From positions 1-13,306 of the forward strand of contig JBDSLU010000136.1 in assembly GCA_039916225.1 (NCBI GenBank): a DNA stretch of 13,306 nt. Direction: 5' to 3'. The DNA comes from JBDSLU01 sp039916225 (GTDB lineage: Bacteria > Acidobacteriota > Vicinamibacteria > Vicinamibacterales > Vicinamibacteraceae). The notes under the pieces were generated by a model that was not told the origin of the DNA, ran no database searches, and saw only the letters and a list, made by a program, of their open reading frames with translations. Shown here piece after piece: positions 1-5,734 of this stretch. The position numbers and the translations under genes are program-made. Each line of letters begins with the position of its first letter. Position 1 is the first letter of the stretch.

Positions 1-270
1 GTTGTGGTATTGCAGGACGCGGGCGCCGGGCAGCGTCGCGAAGGCGCCGGTCATCGGCGACGGCAGCGCGAAGTGGAAGATGGTGACGTCGCCGCGGCGG
101 GCGGCGGCGTCGGCGAAGGGCCGGACATCGTCGCGCAGGTCGTCGTCGATGGTCAGCGCGAACAGGTCCGAGGTGTGGCCCTTGGCCCGCAGCAGAGCGC
201 GGACGCGGCGGGCGCTGTCGCCAATGGCGTCGCCCCGGTGGGCGGCCGGCACCCACTGGTTGATGATCAT
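1..270 (-). CDS. GT4-like glycosyltransferase, N-terminal part only (runs off left edge)
   Basis: Only the first 90 residues are in the window; the reading frame is open to base 1. The ATG at 270-268 overlaps the stop of the preceding glycosyltransferase gene in an ATGA junction, so translation is probably coupled; no clear Shine-Dalgarno sequence is seen. The visible part aligns by eye with residues 26-114 of the neighbour at 267-1574: both have GDAIG, then LRAKG/LRAAG followed by SD-F, a central HF, and LPG followed a few residues later by YHN. This is the acceptor-side Rossmann half of a GT-B fold. It is therefore probably a paralogue transferring a sugar during synthesis of a surface polysaccharide. 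The nucleotide-sugar-binding half, with the EX7E motif, lies outside the window, so family assignment rests on the similarity to the neighbour. It could be a complete or a broken gene; the window cannot tell. Confidence 0.75.
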   Translation of the reverse strand, partial: MIINQWVPAAHRGDAIGDSARRVRALLRAKGHTSDLFALTIDDDLRDDVRPFADAAARRGDVTIFHFALPSPMTGAFATLPGARVLQYHN

Positions 271-1574
271 GGCGCCGCCGGGGCGGTCTGGCCCTCATGT
301 GCGGCGTCGATCGGGGCCGAGTCGACCCGGCGCGGCAGCGCGCCGTAGGCGCCCGGGCGGTACTGGTGCAGCTCCTCCAGCTGCTGGGTGTAGGCGAAGC
401 GATCCCAGAAGTCGAAGGCGATGGGTGGCGCCGGCTGCGGCGGCATCGCCCGCACGCGCTCGACGAAACCGCAGACCAGGCCGGCGAAGTCGCGAGCCAG
501 CAGGCGCGCCAGGGCCGCGTCCTGGTTGTCGATGATCTGCGCTTCGAGATCGGGATCGCTGACGACCGCGTCGACGATGGCGGCGACGTGGGCCGGATCG
601 GTGTCGGTGTAGAGCACGCCGCCGCCGTCCATCGTCGCGGGGATCGCGGTCGCGGCGTAGGCGACGACCGGCAGGCCGACGTGGAACGCTTCCATCAGCG
701 GCACGCAGAAGCCCTCGTGCTCGCTGGCACAGAGGAACAGGTCGGCGACCTCGTAGTAGGCGGCGAGCTCGGCGTCCGAGACGTGGCCGAGGAAGTGGAC
801 GTCGTGGGCGCCGAGATCCGCGATCAGCTTCTGCAGCATCGCGAAGTAGCGCTCGAAGCCGCCCGACGAGCCCACCAGCAGCAGCCGCGACCGCACGTTG
901 TGGCGCGTCTTGTAGGCGTGGAAGTGCCGGATGACGTTCTCGATCTTCTTGTTCGGGATGACCCGGCCGACGAAGAGCAGATTGGTCCAGCCGTCGTCGA
1001 AGGCGTGCGCCATCGTGCGATCGGGCACGACGTCGAGGTGCGCGAAGCTCGGGACCACCGGCAGCACGTCGGTGCGCGGGAAGCCGAGCTCGACCAGCTC
1101 CTGCCGGTTGAACTCGGAGTCGCCGAGCGCCAGCGCGCAGCGTGACGCGTAGGCGCCCAGCTCGCGCCGACCGAGGTAGCAGAGCTCCACCAGCAGCGGA
1201 TGGATGCCGGCGAAGTACACCGGCGGCGTGATGTTGTGGTAGACGAGGATCATCCGCCCGGGCAGGGCGTAGGCGACGCGCGAGGCCCGCGATCCGATCG
1301 AGAAGTGATGGATGAGGACGGTGTCGGGCGTCGCCTCGTCGATCAGCTCGCGGTAGTCGCGGGTCAGGTCTTCGAGCCGCGAGTCGGCGGTCTCGACGAA
1401 GATGTCCGAGCGGTAGCCGGCGGCGCGCAGCACCTTCTGGATGCCGAGCACCTCGTGGCCGATGGCGTCGCCGTAGCCGAGCGTGGCCAGGACCTGATGC
1501 ACGGCCGGTCCGGACGACGTCGAGACGGCCGGATCGTCCGCAGCGGACACATCGCCGACCGCCGGACCGGTCAC
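267..1574 (-). CDS. GT4 family glycosyltransferase
   Basis: A 435-residue retaining GT-B glycosyltransferase, probably cytoplasmic and acting on a lipid-linked or polysaccharide acceptor. Residues about 26-180 form the acceptor-side domain (GDAIG at 35-39, YHN at 112-114). Residues about 195-370 form the donor-side domain: LLFVGRVIPNKKIE around 199-212, FLGHVSD near 261, and the EX7E motif with Glu287 and Glu295 in HEGFCVPLMEAF. Residues 375-435 are a Pro/Ala-rich tail containing QYRPG at 404-408. The GTG start at 1574 overlaps the upstream stop (GTGA) and has a GGAGG five bases upstream, so this start is well supported even though the first 25 residues look unconserved. The gene sits third of four co-directional genes in a polysaccharide cluster. 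Sugar donor and acceptor cannot be read from the sequence. Confidence 0.92.
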   Translation of the reverse strand: MTGPAVGDVSAADDPAVSTSSGPAVHQVLATLGYGDAIGHEVLGIQKVLRAAGYRSDIFVETADSRLEDLTRDYRELIDEATPDTVLIHHFSIGSRASRVAYALPGRMILVYHNITPPVYFAGIHPLLVELCYLGRRELGAYASRCALALGDSEFNRQELVELGFPRTDVLPVVPSFAHLDVVPDRTMAHAFDDGWTNLLFVGRVIPNKKIENVIRHFHAYKTRHNVRSRLLLVGSSGGFERYFAMLQKLIADLGAHDVHFLGHVSDAELAAYYEVADLFLCASEHEGFCVPLMEAFHVGLPVVAYAATAIPATMDGGGVLYTDTDPAHVAAIVDAVVSDPDLEAQIIDNQDAALARLLARDFAGLVCGFVERVRAMPPQPAPPIAFDFWDRFAYTQQLEELHQYRPGAYGALPRRVDSAPIDAAHEGQTAPAAP

Positions 1575-3256
1575 CCGTTCCTCCGCGGCGGCCGCCGTGG
1601 ACGGCCCTGCCGGCTCTGGCCCCGGCGCCCGTCCTGGCGATCCCGCGATCCCTTCTGCCCCCCGCCGCCCTTGCCCGGCGATCCTTGTCCGCCCGCTCCG
1701 GGCCCGCCGCCTCCAGGATTGCCACCGCCGGGATTGCCACCGCCGGCGTTGCCGGTGGTGCCGGTGGTGCCGCCGGCGTGGGCGCCAGGCTGTCCCGGCC
1801 GACCGCCGCCGCCCCCAGGTCGTTCGGGACGTTTGCCGTTCGGGCGCGGACCGCGGCCGTGCGGACCACTGCGGACCGCTTGTCGACCCGCCACCGGCGA
1901 CGGTCGCGGTGCCGGGCCGGGCGATGGCGCCGATTGGACGCGCGCCGGCTCGTTCACGGGCGCTGGTTCGTCGTAGGCGACCGGACCCTTGGCGATGGCC
2001 TCGACGACGTCCTGCGCCGGCGGCAGGGTCCGACGTCGGCGGGCCAGCCAGCCGGGCAGCGCCTCGAGCGCCGCCGGCGCCGCGTTGGCGCGCGACAGCT
2101 GGCCGAGCATGTCCTCGTACTTCCGCTGGATCACCGGCCAGGCGTAGTGCCGCTCGTAGAACCGGCGGCCGTTCTCGCCGAACGCCTGGTGCAGCGGCCG
2201 GTTCGAGGTCAGCGTGAAGAGCGCTTCCGCGAACTCGGCGAAGTCGTCGTAGTAGAGCCCGCCGCGGCTGCGGATCGTCTGGCCGCGCAGCACGTCGCAG
2301 CGGCCATTGGCCAGCACCGGCCGGCCCAGCCCCCAGGCCTCGAGGGCGACCATCGACAGGCTCTCGAAGCGCGACGGCATCATCAGCGCTTCCGAAGCGG
2401 CGATGGCGTCGAACTTGTCGCGATCGGAGATGAAGCCGAGATGCCTGATGCGCGGGTGCGCCGGGATCGGCAGGATCGAGTTGCCGGCGAGGATCAGCGA
2501 GAGCTGCTGGCCGAGGCGCGGCCGGTAGTTGCTGAAGTAGTCGAACAGCTCGGCGCAGCCTTTGTTCCGGTCGATGCGCCCGACGTAGATCACGAACGGA
2601 CCGGACACCTGGTACTTGCGGCGGAATCGCTCCGGGGCGGTTTCACGCGGCAGATCCGAGCCGATACCGACGACGACGCCGGGCACCGACGTGTTGCCCG
2701 TGGCGGCCTGGATGATGGCCCGCTCTTCCGGCGAGTTGTACATCAGCGCCCGTGCGGCGCGGAACACCGGCCCGAAGATCGAGAGCCCCAACGCGGCGTC
2801 GCGCTCGGCCGTCGGCACGAGGATCGCCTTGTGCGGCACGCAGCGCACGCCGTGGTAGGCGTGGTAATAGCGATAGCTGAAGAAGAGGAAGAAGTCGAAG
2901 CCGTCGGCGTGCTGGCCGATGTAGTCGATGAGCGCCGGGCTGTTCGGGCCTTCGCTGTCCAGCCAGGCGAGCTCGTCGGCGATCGAGTGCCGTCGCTCGA
3001 ACACCTGCCGCGACCGCTCGCCGAAGTCGTGCGGGTCACGCTCGTGCGCCACCGGGAAGCGGCGCACCGCGACACCGTTGATGGTCTCGGTGCCTTCCGC
3101 GTAGTGCGCCTTCCACGTGACGTAGTCGTGGGCGCAGGTGGTCAGCACCTCGACCTTGTGCCGACGCGCCAGCATCTCGGCGACGTAGCGGGCGTGCAGC
3201 TCCGCGCCGCCGTTGATGTCGGCGCCGTAGCGCTGGACGACGACCGCGAGCTTCAC
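1571..3256 (-). CDS. GT4 family glycosyltransferase with a basic, Gly/Pro/Arg-rich disordered tail
   Basis: A 561-residue protein. Residues 1-395 are a complete GT-B glycosyltransferase: the N-terminal strand and glycine loop (KLAVVVQRYGADINGGAELH), FVIYVGRIDRNKG at 221-233 opening the donor-binding half, and the EX7E motif with Glu298 and Glu306 in RFESLSMVALEAWGLG. It would transfer a sugar in surface polysaccharide or O-antigen-like glycan synthesis at the cytoplasmic face of the membrane. Residues about 430-561 are low-complexity: Pro/Ala-rich, then glycine runs with a repeated GGGNP unit, then a strongly basic Arg/Lys/Gln end. Family members normally stop near 380-420 residues, so this tail is an extra part of unknown role. 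The start is a GTG at 3256 inside a GTGA overlap with the upstream stop; no good Shine-Dalgarno is seen, so translation probably depends on coupling. Confidence 0.92.
   Translation of the reverse strand: MKLAVVVQRYGADINGGAELHARYVAEMLARRHKVEVLTTCAHDYVTWKAHYAEGTETINGVAVRRFPVAHERDPHDFGERSRQVFERRHSIADELAWLDSEGPNSPALIDYIGQHADGFDFFLFFSYRYYHAYHGVRCVPHKAILVPTAERDAALGLSIFGPVFRAARALMYNSPEERAIIQAATGNTSVPGVVVGIGSDLPRETAPERFRRKYQVSGPFVIYVGRIDRNKGCAELFDYFSNYRPRLGQQLSLILAGNSILPIPAHPRIRHLGFISDRDKFDAIAASEALMMPSRFESLSMVALEAWGLGRPVLANGRCDVLRGQTIRSRGGLYYDDFAEFAEALFTLTSNRPLHQAFGENGRRFYERHYAWPVIQRKYEDMLGQLSRANAAPAALEALPGWLARRRRTLPPAQDVVEAIAKGPVAYDEPAPVNEPARVQSAPSPGPAPRPSPVAGRQAVRSGPHGRGPRPNGKRPERPGGGGGRPGQPGAHAGGTTGTTGNAGGGNPGGGNPGGGGPGAGGQGSPGKGGGGQKGSRDRQDGRRGQSRQGRPRRPPRRNG
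1580..1584 (-). promoter_or_regulatory. Ribosome binding site for the GT4 gene starting at 1574
   Basis: GGAGG on the minus strand with a 5-base spacer to the GTG. It lies inside the last Arg-Arg-Asn-Gly codons of the upstream gene, and it is what supports the GTG at 1574 as the true start. Confidence 0.75.
1716..1769. repeat. Short tandem repeats inside the glycosyltransferase tail
   Basis: A perfect 15-bp unit (GGATTGCCACCGCCG on the plus strand) occurs twice in tandem at 1716-1730 and 1731-1745, followed by a degenerate copy and then two tandem copies of CCGGTGGTG at 1752-1760 and 1761-1769. They encode the GGGNP and Thr/Gly repeats of the disordered tail. Unit lengths are multiples of three, so copy-number change would alter tail length without a frameshift. 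Confidence 0.85.
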
Positions 3257-4341
3257 GGTTCGCCCGAGTCGTCAGAAGGACGCGAAGGGGGAGCGTCGTG
3301 GTCGCGCGGCGAGGCCGGCGCGTCCTGCGGGGCCGATTCGGCGGCGGCCATCGGCGCGTTCGACGGCGCGGACGCGTCGTCCGGTCCCTCGTCGTCGCCC
3401 GCACCTTCGCCGGCTTCCGGACCGCCGTCGTCGCCGTCGTCGCTGCCATCGGCGTCGTCGCCGGCCGCTTCACTGCCGGGCGCCGCGGCTTCCGCAGCGC
3501 CGGGCTGACCGGCTTCCAGTCCGCCACGGCGGCGACCGCGTCGCCGGCGTCGGCGTCGCGGCCCGCGTCCGTCGCCCGCGTCGGCGCCAGCCGCACCAGG
3601 TGCGGCCGGTGCGGCGCCGTCGCCCTCATCGGCGCTCGTCGAGGCCGAGGCCGAAGCCGGCATCGACGTCGGTGCCGCGACCGGGGCGGGCGGCGGCGGC
3701 GGCGGCGGGGCGAGCGGCGTGCCGGGGCGGTACTGCACGACGCCTTCGAGCGCTCGCGCACGCCGTTCGTCGAAGTCGAGCCGGGTGCTCAGCGACTCGA
3801 CCAGCATCCGCAGGTTCTTCACTTCGATGCCCAGCCGCGTCGTCTCGACGACGAGGTTGTTGAACATCTCGAAGTTGAGGGCGTCGAGCTCGTCACGCGT
3901 CTGCAGGCGCTGGCTGACGCGCCCGAACAGCTCGCGGTGCTTGGCGTTGATCGCCGGCTGCATGTGCAGCGGGTGGGTGATCGCCCCGAGGTTGATGAAC
4001 AGCTGGAGCACCGGGCGCAGCAGCTTCCGGATGCCGCGCAGGATGCGGCGCGGCAGATCGCGCGCCGAGCCCAGCGTCAGGTCGGGTTCGAAGTGGTAGT
4101 CGGGCGGAAACTCTTCGCTGGCGAGGAAGAGTGGCGCCGGTTGGTGCTGGCGCTTGAAATGCCCGAGCAGGTCGGACCGAACGGCGCGCGGATCCAGGAA
4201 CCGATCCAGCTTGACGCTGGCCAGTTCGCGGATCTCCGCCTCGGTGTAGTCAGCGCCGCGCTTGTCGCGGATCCGCGCCCGAATCTGGCGCATGATCTGC
4301 TCGACGTCAACGTGATCAGCGCGGACGGAGAAATCAGACAT
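3253..4341 (-). CDS. Coiled-coil protein with acidic disordered tail, polysaccharide-cluster associated
   Basis: A 362-residue protein with no enzyme domain that I recognise. Residues 1-60 (VDVEQIMRQIRARI, then YTEAEIRELASVKLDRFLDP) resemble the N-terminal segment that I recall preceding methyltransferase or glycosyltransferase domains in surface-polysaccharide clusters; here no such domain follows. Residues about 95-130 are basic and amphipathic. Residues 145-200 have heptad-like spacing and are probably a coiled coil. QYRPG at 203-207 leads into a Pro run, an Ala/Ser stretch, an Arg block at 262-272, and a strongly acidic Asp/Glu/Gly segment at 295-322. The ATG at 4341 has GGAAGA upstream. 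The stop overlaps the next gene's GTG (GTGA), so the product is probably made together with the glycosyltransferase. A scaffold or chain-length role is inference only. Confidence 0.8.
   Translation of the reverse strand: MSDFSVRADHVDVEQIMRQIRARIRDKRGADYTEAEIRELASVKLDRFLDPRAVRSDLLGHFKRQHQPAPLFLASEEFPPDYHFEPDLTLGSARDLPRRILRGIRKLLRPVLQLFINLGAITHPLHMQPAINAKHRELFGRVSQRLQTRDELDALNFEMFNNLVVETTRLGIEVKNLRMLVESLSTRLDFDERRARALEGVVQYRPGTPLAPPPPPPPAPVAAPTSMPASASASTSADEGDGAAPAAPGAAGADAGDGRGPRRRRRRRGRRRGGLEAGQPGAAEAAAPGSEAAGDDADGSDDGDDGGPEAGEGAGDDEGPDDASAPSNAPMAAAESAPQDAPASPRDHDAPPSRPSDDSGEP
3689..3706. repeat. (GGC)6 trinucleotide run
   Basis: Six uninterrupted GGC triplets on the plus strand encode most of the polyproline stretch (residues 212-218) of the coiled-coil protein on the minus strand. 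Slippage here would change proline number without breaking the frame. Confidence 0.8.
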
Positions 4342-4425
4342 GGTCTTCCGGCAACCGCGCCGTGGACGCGGTCGCGGCCCCGATCGAAGTGTGCCGTCCG
4401 GCGTGACGGGGTGGGTCGACTGCGG
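4342..4425. other. 84-bp spacer between the STAS gene and the polysaccharide genes
   Basis: Two short GC hairpins are visible. One is a 5-bp stem at 4394-4409 (CCGTC/GACGG) just after the STAS stop; the other is a 6-bp stem at 4354-4372 (ACCGCG/CGCGGT) just before the next gene's ribosome binding site. Neither is followed by a T-run, and no convincing minus-strand promoter is seen. Read-through from the STAS gene into the glycosyltransferase genes is therefore possible but unproven. Confidence 0.4.
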
Positions 4426-4767
4426 CTAGGCCGCGAAGCTCTTGACCGCTTCGCCTTCGGCTTCGTAGCTGTCGAAAATCGTGATGAGCTTGGTGATCAC
4501 GAGGAGATCCTGGATGCGCTTCGACACGTTCAGGAGCTTCAAGCGGCCATTCTGCCGGCTGATGCTCGTGTAGGTGCGCACGATCTCGCCGAGGCCGGCG
4601 CTGTCGATGTAGGGAACTGCTTCGAGGTTCAGGAGGATCTTTTTCTTCCCCTGGCTGACCAGGCTCGCGATCTTGTCCTTGAGCAGCTCGTCGCCTTCGC
4701 CCAACGTCATCTTGCCCTTGAGATCCAGGATCGTGACGTCGTCGACGACCCGTTCTTCGATCTGCAT
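4426..4767 (-). CDS. STAS-domain protein, anti-sigma factor antagonist (SpoIIAA-like)
   Basis: A 113-residue single-domain STAS protein. Members bind an anti-sigma factor or a similar partner and are switched off by phosphorylation of a conserved serine. The diagnostic YIDSAGLGEIV segment is present, with Ser56 as the expected phosphorylated residue. The N-terminal MQIEERVVDDVTILDLKGKMTLG and the long helices around 60-75 fit the family, and the length is typical. The start is placed at the ATG at 4767, not at an in-frame ATG 24 bases upstream, because CAGGAG lies 8 bases before 4767. No anti-sigma kinase, PP2C phosphatase or sigma factor is nearby, so its partners are elsewhere. Its position directly ahead of the polysaccharide cluster suggests, but does not show, a link to surface or exopolysaccharide control. 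The gene has its own likely promoter. Confidence 0.93.
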   Translation of the reverse strand: MQIEERVVDDVTILDLKGKMTLGEGDELLKDKIASLVSQGKKKILLNLEAVPYIDSAGLGEIVRTYTSISRQNGRLKLLNVSKRIQDLLVITKLITIFDSYEAEGEAVKSFAA

Positions 4768-4775
4768 TCCCGATA

Positions 4776-4781
4776 CTCCTG
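4776..4781 (-). promoter_or_regulatory. Ribosome binding site deciding the STAS start
   Basis: CAGGAG on the minus strand, 8 bases before the ATG at 4767. It favours that start over the upstream in-frame ATG at 4791. Confidence 0.75.
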
Positions 4782-4807
4782 TGGCTCGCAAGTCCTAGAC
4801 GCAGCGG

Positions 4808-4836
4808 ACACTAACACGAGTATCCACACGCGTCAA
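4808..4836 (-). promoter_or_regulatory. Probable sigma-70-type promoter for the STAS gene
   Basis: TTGACG at 4836-4831 matches five of six bases of the -35 consensus. After a 17-bp spacer comes TAGTGT at 4813-4808, a weaker -10 match that keeps the TA and final T. The predicted transcript would start near 4801, giving a leader of roughly 33 bases. The -35 hexamer is identical to the one proposed for rpsU. Confidence 0.5.
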
Positions 4837-4850
4837 CGAAGCGCGCCCGC

Positions 4851-4873
4851 TGTCGCCGCGCCAGAGCGCGACA
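4851..4873 (-). terminator. Stem-loop after the zinc-knuckle gene, possible terminator without a T-run
   Basis: An 8-bp stem with one bulged base (TGTCGC-GC pairing with GC-GCGACA on the plus strand) and a 6-base loop starts 7 bases past the TAA of the zinc-knuckle gene. No T-run follows on the minus strand, so intrinsic termination is uncertain. The STAS promoter lies just downstream, which is where a boundary would be expected. Confidence 0.35.
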
Positions 4874-4879
4874 ATGAAA

Positions 4880-5185
4880 TTACAGGCCTGCCCCTGGCGC
4901 TTTCCTCTGTTGGAAGCACGAGCGGCAGAGAACCGGCCGCCCTTGCGTGGGCTTGAACGGCACCGTCGTCTCGCGCCCGCACGACGCGCAGGTGGCGGTG
5001 GTCTCGACCCGCTCCCTCGGCGCACCGGGGGCCGGGCCTTGTGCTGCGCGCTTGGCCTTGCACGCGCGGCACCGTTTCGGCTCGTTACGAAAACCCTTGT
5101 CGGCGAAAAACGCCTGCTCTCCCGCCGTCCAGATGAAGCCGCTCCCGCAGTCGATGCACTGCAGAGTCTTGTCCTGGAACTCCAT
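4880..5185 (-). CDS. Small zinc-ribbon protein, CxxC-x17-CxxC type
   Basis: A 101-residue protein with two zinc-binding knuckle pairs. The first, Cys10-x2-Cys13 and Cys39-x2-Cys42, with FADKGFRNEPKRC between, matches the 'probable zinc-ribbon' domain found in many bacteria. The second, Cys66-x2-Cys69 and Cys87-x2-Cys90, has exactly 17 residues between the pairs, matching the CxxC-x17-CxxC domain. A short Ala/Pro-rich basic linker joins them (residues 43-60). The partner or nucleic-acid target is unknown for this family; binding to RNA or DNA is plausible but is inference. The ATG at 5185 has GGGAG 7 bases upstream. The gene lies 163 bp downstream of rpsU in the same direction. Two short dyads lie in that spacer. 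Confidence 0.88.
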   Translation of the reverse strand: MEFQDKTLQCIDCGSGFIWTAGEQAFFADKGFRNEPKRCRACKAKRAAQGPAPGAPRERVETTATCASCGRETTVPFKPTQGRPVLCRSCFQQRKAPGAGL

Positions 5186-5212
5186 TGGCCCGCTCCCAAG
5201 CCGCGCCCCACG

Positions 5213-5227
5213 AGCAGGCGGCCTGCT
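5213..5227. promoter_or_regulatory. Dyad symmetry upstream of the zinc-knuckle gene
   Basis: AGCAGGC-G-GCCTGCT is a perfect 7-bp inverted repeat around one central base, 27 bases before the gene's ATG. It shares its CAGGC/GCCTG half-sites with a second dyad at 5241-5252. It could be an operator, but in DNA this GC-rich it could also be chance. Confidence 0.3.
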
Positions 5228-5240
5228 TCAGGGGACAACT

Positions 5241-5252
5241 TCAGGCGCCTGA
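5241..5252. promoter_or_regulatory. Second dyad with the same half-site
   Basis: TCAGGCGCCTGA is a perfect 12-bp palindrome. Its CAGGC half-sites match the dyad at 5213-5227, and the two centres are about 26 bp apart. Confidence 0.3.
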
Positions 5253-5348
5253 CCCAGGGCGGCGGGGAGGCGGACACGAACCCGAACGGCGTGCTCTCGG
5301 GCCCGTGCCTGCGGCACCGTGGCCATGGAGGAGGGTCCGAATCGGCCC

Positions 5349-5546
5349 CTAATCCAAATCCCGGCGTTGCTTCTTGCGGCTCCGCTTCCGGGCCAGCGCC
5401 TGCTTTGCGCGACGCTTGTCTCCCGGCTTCAGATAGAACGAATGTTTCTTGATATCCTTGATGATATCTTCTTGCTGAACCTTACGCTTGAAACGGCGGA
5501 GGGCGCTTTCGATCGATTCGCCGTCCTGCACTTTCACTTCAGCCAA
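5349..5546 (-). CDS. rpsU: 30S ribosomal protein bS21
   Basis: A 65-residue basic protein with the hallmark bS21 sequence: AEVKVQDGESIESALRRFKR, then a basic C-terminal helix ending in ARKRSRKKQRR. bS21 sits on the 30S platform beside the anti-Shine-Dalgarno end of 16S rRNA and promotes initiation. Length and charge are normal for the family. The protein begins at a TTG (5546-5544): the residue before AEVKVQ is encoded by TTG, no in-frame ATG lies nearby, and a very purine-rich Shine-Dalgarno (GGGAGGGGG) is 9-12 bases upstream. The gene has a strong divergent promoter and a leader of about 84 bases with a perfect hairpin, so expression may be controlled after transcription. The next gene downstream codes for a zinc-knuckle protein. 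Confidence 0.97.
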   Translation of the reverse strand: MAEVKVQDGESIESALRRFKRKVQQEDIIKDIKKHSFYLKPGDKRRAKQALARKRSRKKQRRDLD

Positions 5547-5555
5547 AAACGAGCA

Positions 5556-5564
5556 CCCCCTCCC
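5556..5564 (-). promoter_or_regulatory. Extended Shine-Dalgarno of rpsU
   Basis: GGGAGGGGG on the minus strand, 9 bases before the TTG. It is by far the strongest ribosome binding site in the window and supports the rare TTG start. Confidence 0.8.
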
Positions 5565-5603
5565 GGCTGAGATTTCCCGGCGGCCATCGGCGCGTCGGGA
5601 TTT

Positions 5604-5627
5604 CCTCCCAGGAAACGGCCTGGGAGG
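5604..5627 (-). promoter_or_regulatory. rpsU leader hairpin
   Basis: Perfect 9-bp inverted repeat: CCTCCCAGG and CCTGGGAGG with a 6-base loop. On the rpsU transcript it starts about three bases after the predicted 5' end and 40 bases before the Shine-Dalgarno. The first arm (CCTCCC) could also pair with the GGGAGG of the Shine-Dalgarno. A competing 5-bp hairpin (TTTCC/GGAAA, 5601-5615) shares bases with it. No T-run follows, so it does not look like an intrinsic terminator. Confidence 0.6.
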
Positions 5628-5636
5628 CAAACAAGC

Positions 5637-5666
5637 ACTATAGAGAGCATGGGCTGGCGGCGTCAA
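5637..5666 (-). promoter_or_regulatory. Sigma-70-type promoter of rpsU
   Basis: TTGACG at 5666-5661 (five of six -35 bases) and TATAGT at 5642-5637 (five of six -10 bases), separated by 18 bp. Transcription would start near 5630. This is the best promoter match in the window and is positioned as expected for a highly expressed ribosomal protein gene. Confidence 0.75.
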
Positions 5667-5719
5667 TAGCGCCGGTGCTCCGCGTGCGGTCCTGGCCCAC
5701 GCCGACTGGCAAACCAACA

Positions 5720-5725
5720 TACAAT
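5720..5725 (+). promoter_or_regulatory. Possible -10 element of purD
   Basis: TACAAT matches five of six -10 bases and lies in an AT-richer patch just before purD. No good -35 hexamer is seen at the usual spacing. A start about 7 bases downstream would fall within a few bases of the ATG at 5735, giving an almost leaderless transcript, which fits the lack of a Shine-Dalgarno sequence. Confidence 0.4.
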
Positions 5726-5734
5726 CGCTCGCCT

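Noticed and set aside
1716..1769. Tandem repeats considered as a CRISPR or mobile-element footprint
   Set aside because: The units are 15 and 9 bp without spacers, in frame, and encode a low-complexity protein tail.
1685..3508. A 607-codon plus-strand open frame opposite the glycosyltransferase
   Set aside because: Composition is that of an antisense shadow in G+C-rich DNA, with no recognisable domain, while the opposite strand encodes a clear glycosyltransferase.
4354..4372. 6-bp GC hairpin before the coiled-coil gene
   Set aside because: Short stem with a 7-base loop. Such hairpins are expected by chance at this base composition.
4768..4791. Upstream in-frame ATG as start of the STAS protein
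   Set aside because: It lies upstream of the CAGGAG ribosome site and would add 8 unconserved residues.
3298..4956. A 552-codon plus-strand open frame
   Set aside because: It lies antisense to the coiled-coil and STAS genes, is Arg-rich and Ala-rich, and crosses two genes and their promoter region.
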